Source: an uncultured Blastocatellia bacterium | GTDB taxonomy: Bacteria; Acidobacteriota; Blastocatellia; Pyrinomonadales; Pyrinomonadaceae | Direction: 5' to 3' | Length of the DNA stretch: 38,955 nt | Assembly: GCA_946480785.1 (NCBI GenBank) | Contig: CAMLLD010000064.1 | Location: 1-38,955 of the forward strand | Shown here: positions 16,607-24,678 of the stretch, piece after piece | How the letters are laid out: each line of letters starts with the position of its first letter | Numbering within the stretch: the first letter of the stretch is position 1 | Notes under the pieces: generated by a model | What the model saw: only the letters and a program-made list of their open reading frames with translations | Databases searched by the model: none | Told to the model about the DNA's origin: nothing | Position numbers and translations under genes: made by a program

Positions 16607-17431
16607 ATGTCGACGACACAAACTGCTCACACAAGAATCTGGCGGCCGTTGTGGGAACTGCCGGCGCGCGCCGATCTGATCTTTTCGTTTGCGCGCCGCG
16701 ATCTCGCGGGGCGTTACAAAGGCTCGGCGCTGGGCATCGCGTGGGCCGTGCTGACGCCGATCGTAATGATTGCGATCTTCACGTTTATCTTCGCCGGCAT
16801 CTTCGGCGCGCGCTTCGGCGCGAGCGATTCAAACTGGGACTACGCACTGTATCTCTTCTGCGGCCTCCTGCCGTGGTCCATGTTTCAGGAGTCCGTGCAG
16901 CAATCGTCGAACACGATCGTGGCGAACGCGAACCTCGTGAAGCGCGTCGTCTTTCCTCTGGAAACTCTGCCGGCGGCGCAGGCGTTTGCCGCGCTCGGCA
17001 ATCAACTCTTCGCGACGATCGCTTTGCTGATCGGCATCGTCGTCATTCGCCAGAATTTGCAACTGACCGCGCTGTGGCTGCCCGTGCTGTTGATTCCGCA
17101 ACTGCTGTTAACGCTCGGCGCGGCGTGGCTGATCGCGTCGCTCGGAGTTTTTCTGCGCGACATCGCACAGGGCGTCACGTTGCTGCTGATGGCCTGGATG
17201 TACCTGACGCCGATCATCTATCCGGAACAGATCGTTCCCGAACGCTTTCGCTGGTTTATCAACGTCAATCCGTTCACGACGCTCGTGCGCAGTTATCGAA
17301 ATATTTTTCTTGACGGCTTGGCTCCCGACTGGCGCGGCCTCGCTTACTTCACCGCCATCGCTCTGTTCTTCTTCGTTTTTGGTTACTGGTGGTTCGCGCG
17401 AACGCGCAAGAACTTCGCTGACGTGATTTGA
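16607..17431 (+). CDS. wzm: O-antigen ABC transporter permease Wzm
   Basis: 274 aa, an ABC-2 type permease of the inner membrane. Hydrophobic segments fall at about 40-65, 78-98, 120-148, 150-182, 186-206 and 242-267, giving the usual six helices. FSFARRDLAGRYKGSALG near the N-terminus, PLETLPAAQAF, LTPIIYP and RWFINVNPFTTLVRSYR are family signatures. I use the ATG at 16607, 4 nt after the upstream stop; a TTG at 16586 in the same frame would overlap the methyltransferase by 17 nt. It is the obvious partner of the Wzt at 3589-4872, although the two genes are on opposite strands about 12 kb apart. Confidence 0.93.
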   Translation: MSTTQTAHTRIWRPLWELPARADLIFSFARRDLAGRYKGSALGIAWAVLTPIVMIAIFTFIFAGIFGARFGASDSNWDYALYLFCGLLPWSMFQESVQQSSNTIVANANLVKRVVFPLETLPAAQAFAALGNQLFATIALLIGIVVIRQNLQLTALWLPVLLIPQLLLTLGAAWLIASLGVFLRDIAQGVTLLLMAWMYLTPIIYPEQIVPERFRWFINVNPFTTLVRSYRNIFLDGLAPDWRGLAYFTAIALFFFVFGYWWFARTRKNFADVI

Positions 17432-17439
17432 GCCGCTCG

Positions 17440-18378
17440 TTAGTCCTGCTTCAATCCCAACACAAACTGCTCCCATCTTTTCTGAAACTGGACCATGTCC
17501 GTTTCACCGAGGATCGTCTTGAGCGTTTGGAAGCCGCTCGGATCTTTCTTCTGCTGCGCGTGAAACTGTTTGTAGAACTTCACCAGCAGTTTCTTCTCCT
17601 GCAGGTAATACAAAAGATAACGCGACTGCGCGTAGTTCACGCCGGTGTGATCGCCGTAGAAAGCGTATGCATCAAGGCCCATCAACGTTTCGAACGCAGT
17701 CAAGTTTCCGGCGCGAATCGCTTTCTGCAAACCCGGCAAACGCCAGTTGACGTAACCATAAATATGACCGTTCTCTTCGCCGACGTGCTCGTACAACGAT
17801 CCCATTCCTTCATTCAGCCACGGCGGACACTCGGGGAAGTTTGCTTCCATAAACGGATGCACGATCTCATGGACCAGCGTGCCGCCGCCGGTACCGATGT
17901 TCATGATCAGCGCTTTGTGTTCGGGCGAGTAGTAGCCGTAAGGCGTGGCGGGGAGATCGTTGAAGAGCAGTTGCGCGTTGTTCGCATACGACTCGGCGTC
18001 TTTGAAGAGCCAGATGTCGAGGATCTCTTTCGGATCTTCGGTGAAGTAGTCCTGCTTCAGTTTGTCGACTGTCCACTTCACGGTGTCGTCGGCGCGTCGC
18101 TGCACCTCCGCAGCCGGCCCATCGCCAATCACGACAAACGGCGGTTGCACGACGATCGTAAAATCTTTCGACGGCAACTTCTTCTTCAACTCCGCGACGT
18201 GCCGGTCAAAATCCGTTGACGTCGGTGGCTTTGGACCAGTCGTACCCGCAGCGGTGCTGGCCTCAGCCGTCGTAAGCGCCTGTGCCGGTTTCGTTCGCGT
18301 TGCGGGCGTAGACGAACACGCCGCCGCCAGGAAAACGACGAACAAACAAAGCGCAGTCTTAGTGGCGCGGTAAATCAC
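17440..18378 (-). CDS. Lipoprotein with gluzincin-like metallopeptidase motif
   Basis: 312 aa from the GTG at 18378. A lipobox (FLAAAC, Cys at 21) predicts a lipid anchor, followed by a Thr/Ala/Pro-rich spacer. The C-terminal two thirds contain TLVHEIVHPFMEANFPE (HExxH at 170-174) and downstream WLNEGMGSLYE (E190), the usual layout of zinc ligands in gluzincin/peptidase-MA-like proteins. The frame opens further to an ATG at 18417, but that start would overlap the upstream gene by 59 nt and give an over-long leader; the GTG overlaps by 20 nt. Probably an envelope protease or pseudo-protease acting with the secreted protein encoded just upstream. Confidence 0.8.
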   Translation of the reverse strand: MIYRATKTALCLFVVFLAAACSSTPATRTKPAQALTTAEASTAAGTTGPKPPTSTDFDRHVAELKKKLPSKDFTIVVQPPFVVIGDGPAAEVQRRADDTVKWTVDKLKQDYFTEDPKEILDIWLFKDAESYANNAQLLFNDLPATPYGYYSPEHKALIMNIGTGGGTLVHEIVHPFMEANFPECPPWLNEGMGSLYEHVGEENGHIYGYVNWRLPGLQKAIRAGNLTAFETLMGLDAYAFYGDHTGVNYAQSRYLLYYLQEKKLLVKFYKQFHAQQKKDPSGFQTLKTILGETDMVQFQKRWEQFVLGLKQD

Positions 18379-18895
18379 GATAGATAATCGGCAACGGCTC
18401 GCGTGAGTCGACTTCATTCAGCATTCGCAGCACGCGCGGCGTGGTGGTGTAGTCGCCGTTGATGTAACTGGCCAAAGCTTCTTTCGCTTGGACCACTTCC
18501 CAAACGTAATCCGTGCTGATCGCCTGTTCGACCATCAGCACCAGACGTTCGTCGCCCTTGAGCTTCAGCCGCAGCGGCGTTTTGAAGGTCACGTTTTTCG
18601 TCTGGTAAGGTGAAAGCGCGAAGGCCTCGTTGTGACTCGTCACGCTGCTCGTGTTATCAGCGCCGACGATCGCCAACGAATATCTGAACCCGAGTTGCCG
18701 AAATTCGGACGCGTTCGCGAGCACGCACTTCAGCAGATAGCCATGCTTCGTCTTCACGAGCGTGGGATTTGTGAGGGTCAGCGGCAACTCGAAAACCTGA
18801 AAAACCTCGGGTGTCGGCGGGATGTCGGCAGACTGCGCCGCGACCGCGGAAACGGTCAACGCCAACAGCAACGCCACTCGTCCCAGCAAAATCAT
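18359..18895 (-). CDS. Small secreted protein of unknown function
   Basis: 178 aa with a clear signal peptide (about 1-20, SAVAAQS). The mature part is beta-rich, including LTLTNPTLVKTKHGYLLKCV and TSHNEAFALSPYQTKNV, which resembles a single Ig-like or adaptin-ear-type beta sandwich, but I recognise no family with confidence. It overlaps the downstream lipoprotein gene, indicating an operon. A palindrome (18911-18993) occupies its upstream region. Confidence 0.75.
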   Translation of the reverse strand: MILLGRVALLLALTVSAVAAQSADIPPTPEVFQVFELPLTLTNPTLVKTKHGYLLKCVLANASEFRQLGFRYSLAIVGADNTSSVTSHNEAFALSPYQTKNVTFKTPLRLKLKGDERLVLMVEQAISTDYVWEVVQAKEALASYINGDYTTTPRVLRMLNEVDSREPLPIIYRDLPRH

Positions 18896-18910
18896 CTCGG
18901 AATTCGCCTC

Positions 18911-18993
18911 TTTGGAGTGCGGCGACTTGACGCCGCTTTGCCCGAATCACGCGCTAGCGAGGTGAAAGCGGCGTCAAGCCGCCGCACTCCAAA
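18911..18993. repeat. 83-bp palindrome, copy 2 of a dispersed family
   Basis: 33-bp arms (18911-18943 and 18961-18993) begin TTTGGAGTGCGGC and end GCACTCCAAA; by my count they differ at three positions. The 17-nt loop has the same AATCAC...GCGA pattern as copy 1. It lies between two divergent genes, just upstream of the secreted 178-aa protein's start and of the PQQ-propeller gene, so it cannot be a simple 3'-end terminator here. Confidence 0.92.
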
Positions 18994-19040
18994 GGATACA
19001 CCTGTTCGTGGCAATCTGTGGATGTTATGATCGCCGTCCC

Positions 19041-20282
19041 ATGATTTACCCCAAGCTCGCAATCTTAGTTGTGCTTTTGTTGTTGCTGGTGGCCCCCGCG
19101 GCCAGCGCGCAGGAATGGACGCAGTGGCGCGGACCCGACCGCGACGGCTTCGTTTCGGCGAAGAACGCGCCCGTGACGTGGCCCGAAAAGTTGGACCGCG
19201 TGTGGCGCGTCGAGATCGGTGAGGGTTACTCATCTCCGGTCGTCTCAGCCGGCCGCGCGTTTGTTCACAGCCGTCGCGATCCCGAAGAAGTCGTTACCGC
19301 GATCAATCTCGCCGACGGCAAAGTGATTTGGGAACAGAAGTACCAGGCGGGTTTCAAGAAGAACCAGTACGCGGTCGAGATGGCGAAAGGACCACACGCC
19401 ACTCCGCTCGTGATCGGTGATCGCCTGTTCACGCTCGGCGTGACCGGCATGCTCAACGCGTGGGACACAGCAACCGGACGTAAGTTATGGACGCGAGATT
19501 TCTCGCCGTCGATCGACACGAGCAAACTCTTCTACGGCACCGCCGCGTCGCCACTCGCCGTGAATGGACGTCTCGTCGTTGAAGTCGGCAGCGACGTTCA
19601 CGGCGGCAAGATTCTGGGTTTAAATCCCGCGACCGGCGCGACCGAGTGGGAGTGGAGCGGAGTTGGACCAGGTTACGCTTCGCCGCTCGTGATCGAAACA
19701 GGCAAGCAAGCGCAGATCGTCGCCTTGACACAGGAAGTGATTGTCGGCCTCGACGCGAAGAGCGGTAAAGAGTTGTGGTCGGTGCCGTTTCCCGACGAGT
19801 GGCATGAGAACATTTCCACGCCGCTTTGGACGGGCACTCATTTGATCGTTTCCGGTTCCCGGCCCGGCACACATGCTTTCACGATCGCCGAACAGAACGG
19901 CAAGTGGCAGGCAACGGAAGTTTGGAAGAATCCCGACATCGCGATGTACATGAGTTCGCCGGTTATTGCTGACGGCGTGGTCTACGCTCATTCATCGAAG
20001 AAGAAGGGACAGTTTGTCGCGTTCGACGAGAAGACCGGCGCGATCCGCTGGGCCACCGAAGGACGCGCAGGCGAACACGCCTCATTATTGCTGACGCCCC
20101 GACACGTCGTCTTTCTCACAAATGGCGCGGAGTTGATCGTGGCGAAACGCGATGCGCCCGCGTTTACGGTCGAGCGCCGCTACGAAGTGGCCGAGTCTTC
20201 AACCTTTGCGACACCGGTGTTGTTAGGCTCGAACATTCTTGTGCGCGACGCTACGGGTTTGATGTTACTCACCGGCAAGTAA
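19041..20282 (+). CDS. Secreted PQQ-like beta-propeller protein
   Basis: 413 aa from the ATG at 19041, which begins a normal signal peptide (MIYPKLAILVV, cleavage near ASAQE); an in-frame GTG-region start at 19008 would add 11 odd residues. The mature protein repeats the PQQ-type blade pattern: WTQWRGPDRDG, ADGKVIWEQKY, TGRKLWTRDF, SGKELWSVPF, TGAIRWATEG. Such propellers occur in quinoprotein dehydrogenases and in BamB; here no catalytic calcium or quinone ligands are obvious and the BamB lipobox is absent. Likely periplasmic; ligand or partner unknown. Confidence 0.85.
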   Translation: MIYPKLAILVVLLLLLVAPAASAQEWTQWRGPDRDGFVSAKNAPVTWPEKLDRVWRVEIGEGYSSPVVSAGRAFVHSRRDPEEVVTAINLADGKVIWEQKYQAGFKKNQYAVEMAKGPHATPLVIGDRLFTLGVTGMLNAWDTATGRKLWTRDFSPSIDTSKLFYGTAASPLAVNGRLVVEVGSDVHGGKILGLNPATGATEWEWSGVGPGYASPLVIETGKQAQIVALTQEVIVGLDAKSGKELWSVPFPDEWHENISTPLWTGTHLIVSGSRPGTHAFTIAEQNGKWQATEVWKNPDIAMYMSSPVIADGVVYAHSSKKKGQFVAFDEKTGAIRWATEGRAGEHASLLLTPRHVVFLTNGAELIVAKRDAPAFTVERRYEVAESSTFATPVLLGSNILVRDATGLMLLTGK

Positions 20283-20312
20283 CACTAATCTCTGTAACTA
20301 TAGACTCTCTGC

Positions 20313-22271
20313 TTGGTGAACGAATCTCCAATTCTATTGAAGCGTCTACTCGACGCGAGCGTTGACGGCATCTTCGCGTTCGATCGCGACTGTCGCATCA
20401 TCGCGTGGAACCGCGCGATGCAGCGCATCTCGGGTTTGAGTAGTGAAGCGGTGCTGGGCCAACACGTAGCTCAGATCTTTCCGTTTTTGCGCACGGAGGA
20501 CGGAGAGAGTTGTATCTCGGCGGCGCTCGCCGGCGGTGAGTCCGTTCACGAGCGACATCCTTATGGGCCATCGGGCAGCGGTGTGTTCGAGAGCCGCTAC
20601 TCACCGTTGACCGACGACGATGAAAATGTGATCGGCGGCGTGGCGATCATCACCGACATTACTGCGCGACGCCAGGCTGAAGACGCGGCCCACACTGCGT
20701 ATCGTCAGCTCGCTTTTCACGTCGAAAGCTCGCCGCTCGCGGTGATCGAGTGGGACAGTGATTTTCGCGTCTCGCGCTGGTCCGAATCGGCTGAGCGACT
20801 GTTTGGCTGGAAAGCCGATGAGGTGATCGGCAAACACGTGAATGAGTGGCAGTTTGTTTTCGCGGAGGACGTCGATGCGGTGGCGCTGGTGACGAACCGT
20901 CAACGCGAAGGCGTCGAAGTGCAGGGCGTGCTACGCAATCGCAACTACACGCGCGATGGCTCGGTTCTGTTTTGCGAGTGGTACAACTCCGTGCTGCACG
21001 ACGACCGCGGCAATCTTGTTTCGGTGTTGTCGCTCGTGCTCGACGTGACCGCGCGCAAAGCAACGGAAGACGATCGCGCCGCATTGCTCATCCGCGAACG
21101 CGATGCGCGCAAGCACGCCGAAGAAGCCGATCGACTCAAGGACGAGTTTCTCGCCACGCTCTCACACGAGTTGCGCACGCCGCTCACTTCGATCCTCGGT
21201 TGGGCCTCGATGATTCGCAACGGCGAAGTTGAAGGCGCGAACGCGTCGCGCGCGATCGAAACCATCGAGCGCAACGCGCGTTCGCAAGCGCGCTTGATCG
21301 ACGATCTGCTCGACGTTTCGCGCATCATCACCGGCAATCTGCGTCTCGATCTGCATCCGTTGAATCTCGCGCCGATTGTCGAAGCCGCGATCGATGCGTT
21401 GCGGCCGACGGCCGACGTGAAGGGAATTCAAATACGCACCGAGACGAGCGGCACTTGTCTCGTAAAAGGCGATCCGCATCGACTGCGGCAGGTGATTTGG
21501 AACCTGCTGTCAAACTCGATTAAGTTCACGCAGCGCGGCGGCGTGGTGTCGATCAGGCTCGGGTGCGTTGGTCCCACGGTGCGTTTGACCGTCGCGGACA
21601 CGGGTGAGGGAATCGCGCCGGAGTTCCTGCCGTACGTGTTCGATCGTTTCCGCCAGGCGGAAGGTTCGATCTCGCGCAAGCAGGGCGGACTCGGACTCGG
21701 GCTCGCAGTTGTTCGACACTTGGTTGAATTACACGGCGGCAGCATCAGCGCGGAGAGTAGCGGTCTCGGCGAGGGTTCTGTGTTTACCGTCGAACTGCCG
21801 CTCGCGGAGGAGCGACGCGATCCGGCACGCGCGGAAGAGCGGCAGCGCGAAGTCGAACGGCGTCGTAGTCGCAAAGGTTCGATCAGGCTCGACGGCGTGC
21901 ACGTGTTGCTCGTTGAAGACGACGACGATTCGCGCAAACTGCTCGGCGCGATGTTGAAGCGTTACGGCGCGCGTGTGACTTCGACGAAGTCGGTGGCGGA
22001 AGCGCTCAGCGTGTTTTCGACGGACGTGCCGGATCTTTTGATCAGCGACATCGGCATGCCGGATGAAGATGGTTATGAACTCATTCGCAAGCTGCGCGCG
22101 CTGCCGCCGGAAAAGGGCGGACAGTTGCCGGCGATTGCGTTGACGGGATATGCGTCGCGCAAGGATCGCGAGCGCGCGCTGGCGACTGGTTACAATCAAC
22201 ACATGGCGAAGCCGATCGAACAGGCCGATATGATCGCCGCGATCGCAGCCCTTATTGGAAGAGGTGATTAG
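20313..22271 (+). CDS. PAS-PAS hybrid histidine kinase with C-terminal receiver
   Basis: 652 aa (TTG at 20313; the next codon is a GTG that could serve instead). Domain order: PAS about 8-118, PAS about 132-248, short coiled linker, HisKA with H285 in SHELRTPLTSILGW, HATPase_c (N box WNLLSN, DTGEG at 429-433, GLGLGL at 459-464) and a receiver about 528-648 with EDDDD, phosphoacceptor D579 (LISDIGMP), T611 and K633. No transmembrane helix, so it is a soluble sensor. No DNA-binding output is fused. The next gene, an S9 peptidase, begins 7 nt later. It is clearly paralogous to the 904-aa kinase at 30879-33593. Confidence 0.93.
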   Translation: MVNESPILLKRLLDASVDGIFAFDRDCRIIAWNRAMQRISGLSSEAVLGQHVAQIFPFLRTEDGESCISAALAGGESVHERHPYGPSGSGVFESRYSPLTDDDENVIGGVAIITDITARRQAEDAAHTAYRQLAFHVESSPLAVIEWDSDFRVSRWSESAERLFGWKADEVIGKHVNEWQFVFAEDVDAVALVTNRQREGVEVQGVLRNRNYTRDGSVLFCEWYNSVLHDDRGNLVSVLSLVLDVTARKATEDDRAALLIRERDARKHAEEADRLKDEFLATLSHELRTPLTSILGWASMIRNGEVEGANASRAIETIERNARSQARLIDDLLDVSRIITGNLRLDLHPLNLAPIVEAAIDALRPTADVKGIQIRTETSGTCLVKGDPHRLRQVIWNLLSNSIKFTQRGGVVSIRLGCVGPTVRLTVADTGEGIAPEFLPYVFDRFRQAEGSISRKQGGLGLGLAVVRHLVELHGGSISAESSGLGEGSVFTVELPLAEERRDPARAEERQREVERRRSRKGSIRLDGVHVLLVEDDDDSRKLLGAMLKRYGARVTSTKSVAEALSVFSTDVPDLLISDIGMPDEDGYELIRKLRALPPEKGGQLPAIALTGYASRKDRERALATGYNQHMAKPIEQADMIAAIAALIGRGD

Positions 22272-22278
22272 GCCACAG

Positions 22279-24576
22279 ATGGACACGAAAAAAGTTATGA
22301 GGCGTAGGCTTCAGGTGCTCGGACGCAGAGTTACGGTGCTGCCGATTTTGTTGTTGTTGCTGGTACCGGTTTTCGCGCAGCAAGGCGAGCTGCTAACCGT
22401 CGATTCGATCTTCACGTATCGCACGCGCTCGCTTGGACCAGTGCGTTGGCAAGAGAACGGCAGCGGTTATCTCGCGCTCGAGCCTTCGCCGGGGAAGAAA
22501 GAATTTCTCGATCTCGTCCGTTACGACGCGGCTACTGGCGATCGCTCCGTCAAAGTCTCAGCGGAAAAACTCACGCCCGCGGGCGCGGCCAATCCGTTGC
22601 TCGTCGAAGACTTCTCGATGACGGGTGACGAGCAGAAGCTGCTCATCTTCACGAATTCAGAACGCGTTTGGCGCAGCAATACGCGTGGCGATTACTGGGT
22701 GCTCGATCTCAAAGACAACTCATTGCGCAAGCTCGGCGGCCCGGACGCGAAACCGTCGTCGCTGATGTTTGCGAAGTTTTCGCCTGACGGCCGGCACGTC
22801 GCCTACGTGCGCGAAAACAACATCTACGTCGAAAATCTCTTCGGCGATAACTACATCGCGAAGCTCACCACCGACGGCTCGCGTTACCTCGTCAACGGCA
22901 CTTTCGATTGGGTCTACGAAGAAGAGCTCTTCTGTCGCGACGGTTTCCGCTGGAGTCCTGACAGCAAACAGATCGCCTACTGGCAGCTCAACTCCGAAGG
23001 CGTGAAGGAGATGCAGCTCATCAACAACACGAGCGCGCTCTATCCGGTGATCACTTCGTTTCCGTATCCGAAAGCCGGAGAAACAAACTCCGCCGCGCGT
23101 GTCGGTGTGATCAGTGCGAGCGGTGGTCCAACGCGCTGGTTCGAAGTTCCCGGCGATGCGCGTAACAACTACCTGCCGCGCATGGAATGGGCAGGCAATG
23201 ACGAGGTCGTCATTCAACAACTGAATCGGCTGCAGAATACGAATGTGCTGATGTACGGCGACGCGCGCACCGGCAAAGTGCGTCCCGTGTTGACTGAGAA
23301 AGACGACGCGTGGGTCGACGTTTCGTGGGGCGACATCGATTGGGACAAGACGGGTCTCGCGCGCGGCGACGTTGAGTGGATCGATAACGGCAAACGTTTT
23401 CTGTGGGCGAGTGAGCGCGATGGTTGGCGCCACATCTATTCAATCTCGCGCGACGGCAGCGATGTGAAACTGATCACGCCGGGTAATTACGACGTCATCT
23501 CGGTTGAGCGAGTCGATCCGCAAAACGGATGGATGTACTTTGCCGCGTCACCGCAGAACGCGACGCAGCGTTATCTCTATCGCGTGCGCCTCGACGGCGC
23601 GGGCAAAGAAGAGCGGCTCACGCCCGCGAGCGCGACCGGTACGCACAACTACGACGTTTCACCGCGCGGCGATTACGCGATTCATGTTTTCTCTACCTTC
23701 AACACTGTTCCGGTGACTGAGATCGTGCGACTGCCGCAGCATGAAGTCGTGCGCACGTTAATCGATAACAAGGCCGTGCAGGAGCGGCTCGCGAAGTTGA
23801 AGCCGACCGCTACGGAGTTTTTCAAAGTCGATATCGGTGACGGCGTGCAACTCGACGGCTGGATGATCAAGCCGCCCGACTTCGATCCGCAGAAGAAGTA
23901 TCCGGTACTGTTTCATGTTTACGGCGAGCCGTGGGGACAGACGGTGCTCGATCGTTGGGGTGGCCGCGATCGGATGTACCATGCAATGCTCGCCCAACAG
24001 GGTTACGTCGTGATGAGTGTCGACAATCGCGGCACGCCCGCGCCGCGCGGCCGCGCGTGGCGCAAGATCATCTATCGCAAGATGGGCATCGTAAACTCCG
24101 GCGACCAGGCCGCGGCGGCGCGCGCGATCGCGAAGTGGCCGTTTGTCGATGCGACGCGGATCGGGATTTGGGGTTGGAGTGGCGGCGGCTCGTCGACCCT
24201 CAACGCGATGTTTCGCTATCCGGATGTTTACAAGACGGGCGTCTCGGTTGCGCCTGTGCCTGACATTCGTTTTTACGACACGATTTACCAGGAGCGTTAC
24301 TGCGGTCTGCCGCAGGATCATCCCGATGAGTACAAGGAGAGCTCGCCCGTCACCTTCGCCGGCAATCTCAAGGGCAACCTGCTTGTGATTCACGGCACGG
24401 GCGACGACAACGTTCACTACCAGGGCACGGAAGAGCTCATCAACGCCCTCATCGCGGCGAACAAGCAATTCTCGATGATGTCGTACCCGAACCGTTCACA
24501 CGGCATCTTCGAAGGCCCCGGCACGCAGCGACACCTCTTTGGGTTGATGACGAAGTACATCAAAGAACGTTTGTAG
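22279..24576 (+). CDS. Secreted DPP4-like S9 peptidase
   Basis: 765 aa, close to the length of human DPP4. A signal peptide with an Arg-rich n-region (MRRR at 7-10) ends near VFAQQ. The N-terminal two thirds form the DPPIV_N propeller (FDWVYEEELFCRDGFRWSPD). The C-terminal alpha/beta hydrolase has DNRGTPAPRGRAWR, nucleophile S634 in GWSGGGSS (families usually show GWSYGG; here the residue after Ser is Gly, not Tyr), catalytic Asp at 709/710 (GTGDDNVHY) and H741 (NRSHGIF). It likely removes N-terminal dipeptides in the periplasm or outside. An ATG at 22297 is an alternative start. It follows the hybrid kinase by 7 nt. Confidence 0.92.
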   Translation: MDTKKVMRRRLQVLGRRVTVLPILLLLLVPVFAQQGELLTVDSIFTYRTRSLGPVRWQENGSGYLALEPSPGKKEFLDLVRYDAATGDRSVKVSAEKLTPAGAANPLLVEDFSMTGDEQKLLIFTNSERVWRSNTRGDYWVLDLKDNSLRKLGGPDAKPSSLMFAKFSPDGRHVAYVRENNIYVENLFGDNYIAKLTTDGSRYLVNGTFDWVYEEELFCRDGFRWSPDSKQIAYWQLNSEGVKEMQLINNTSALYPVITSFPYPKAGETNSAARVGVISASGGPTRWFEVPGDARNNYLPRMEWAGNDEVVIQQLNRLQNTNVLMYGDARTGKVRPVLTEKDDAWVDVSWGDIDWDKTGLARGDVEWIDNGKRFLWASERDGWRHIYSISRDGSDVKLITPGNYDVISVERVDPQNGWMYFAASPQNATQRYLYRVRLDGAGKEERLTPASATGTHNYDVSPRGDYAIHVFSTFNTVPVTEIVRLPQHEVVRTLIDNKAVQERLAKLKPTATEFFKVDIGDGVQLDGWMIKPPDFDPQKKYPVLFHVYGEPWGQTVLDRWGGRDRMYHAMLAQQGYVVMSVDNRGTPAPRGRAWRKIIYRKMGIVNSGDQAAAARAIAKWPFVDATRIGIWGWSGGGSSTLNAMFRYPDVYKTGVSVAPVPDIRFYDTIYQERYCGLPQDHPDEYKESSPVTFAGNLKGNLLVIHGTGDDNVHYQGTEELINALIAANKQFSMMSYPNRSHGIFEGPGTQRHLFGLMTKYIKERL

Positions 24577-24599
24577 CTCGAAAATAAAGTCGTTGAACT

Positions 24600-24645
24600 G
24601 GCTGGCCGTTGTTTGGTAACCTGACTCACGGGTTGACGGCCAGCC
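24600..24645 (+). terminator. Stem-loop after the S9 peptidase gene, possible terminator
   Basis: GGCTGGCCGT (24600-24609) pairs perfectly with ACGGCCAGCC (24636-24645); an inner AACC / GGTT can extend the structure. CTTCTTG follows instead of a clean T-run. It sits 24 nt after the peptidase stop and before the next gene, so a terminator is plausible but not sure. Confidence 0.45.
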
Positions 24646-24678
24646 CTTCTTGCCTACTCACCTTCCTCGGAAAATCAG

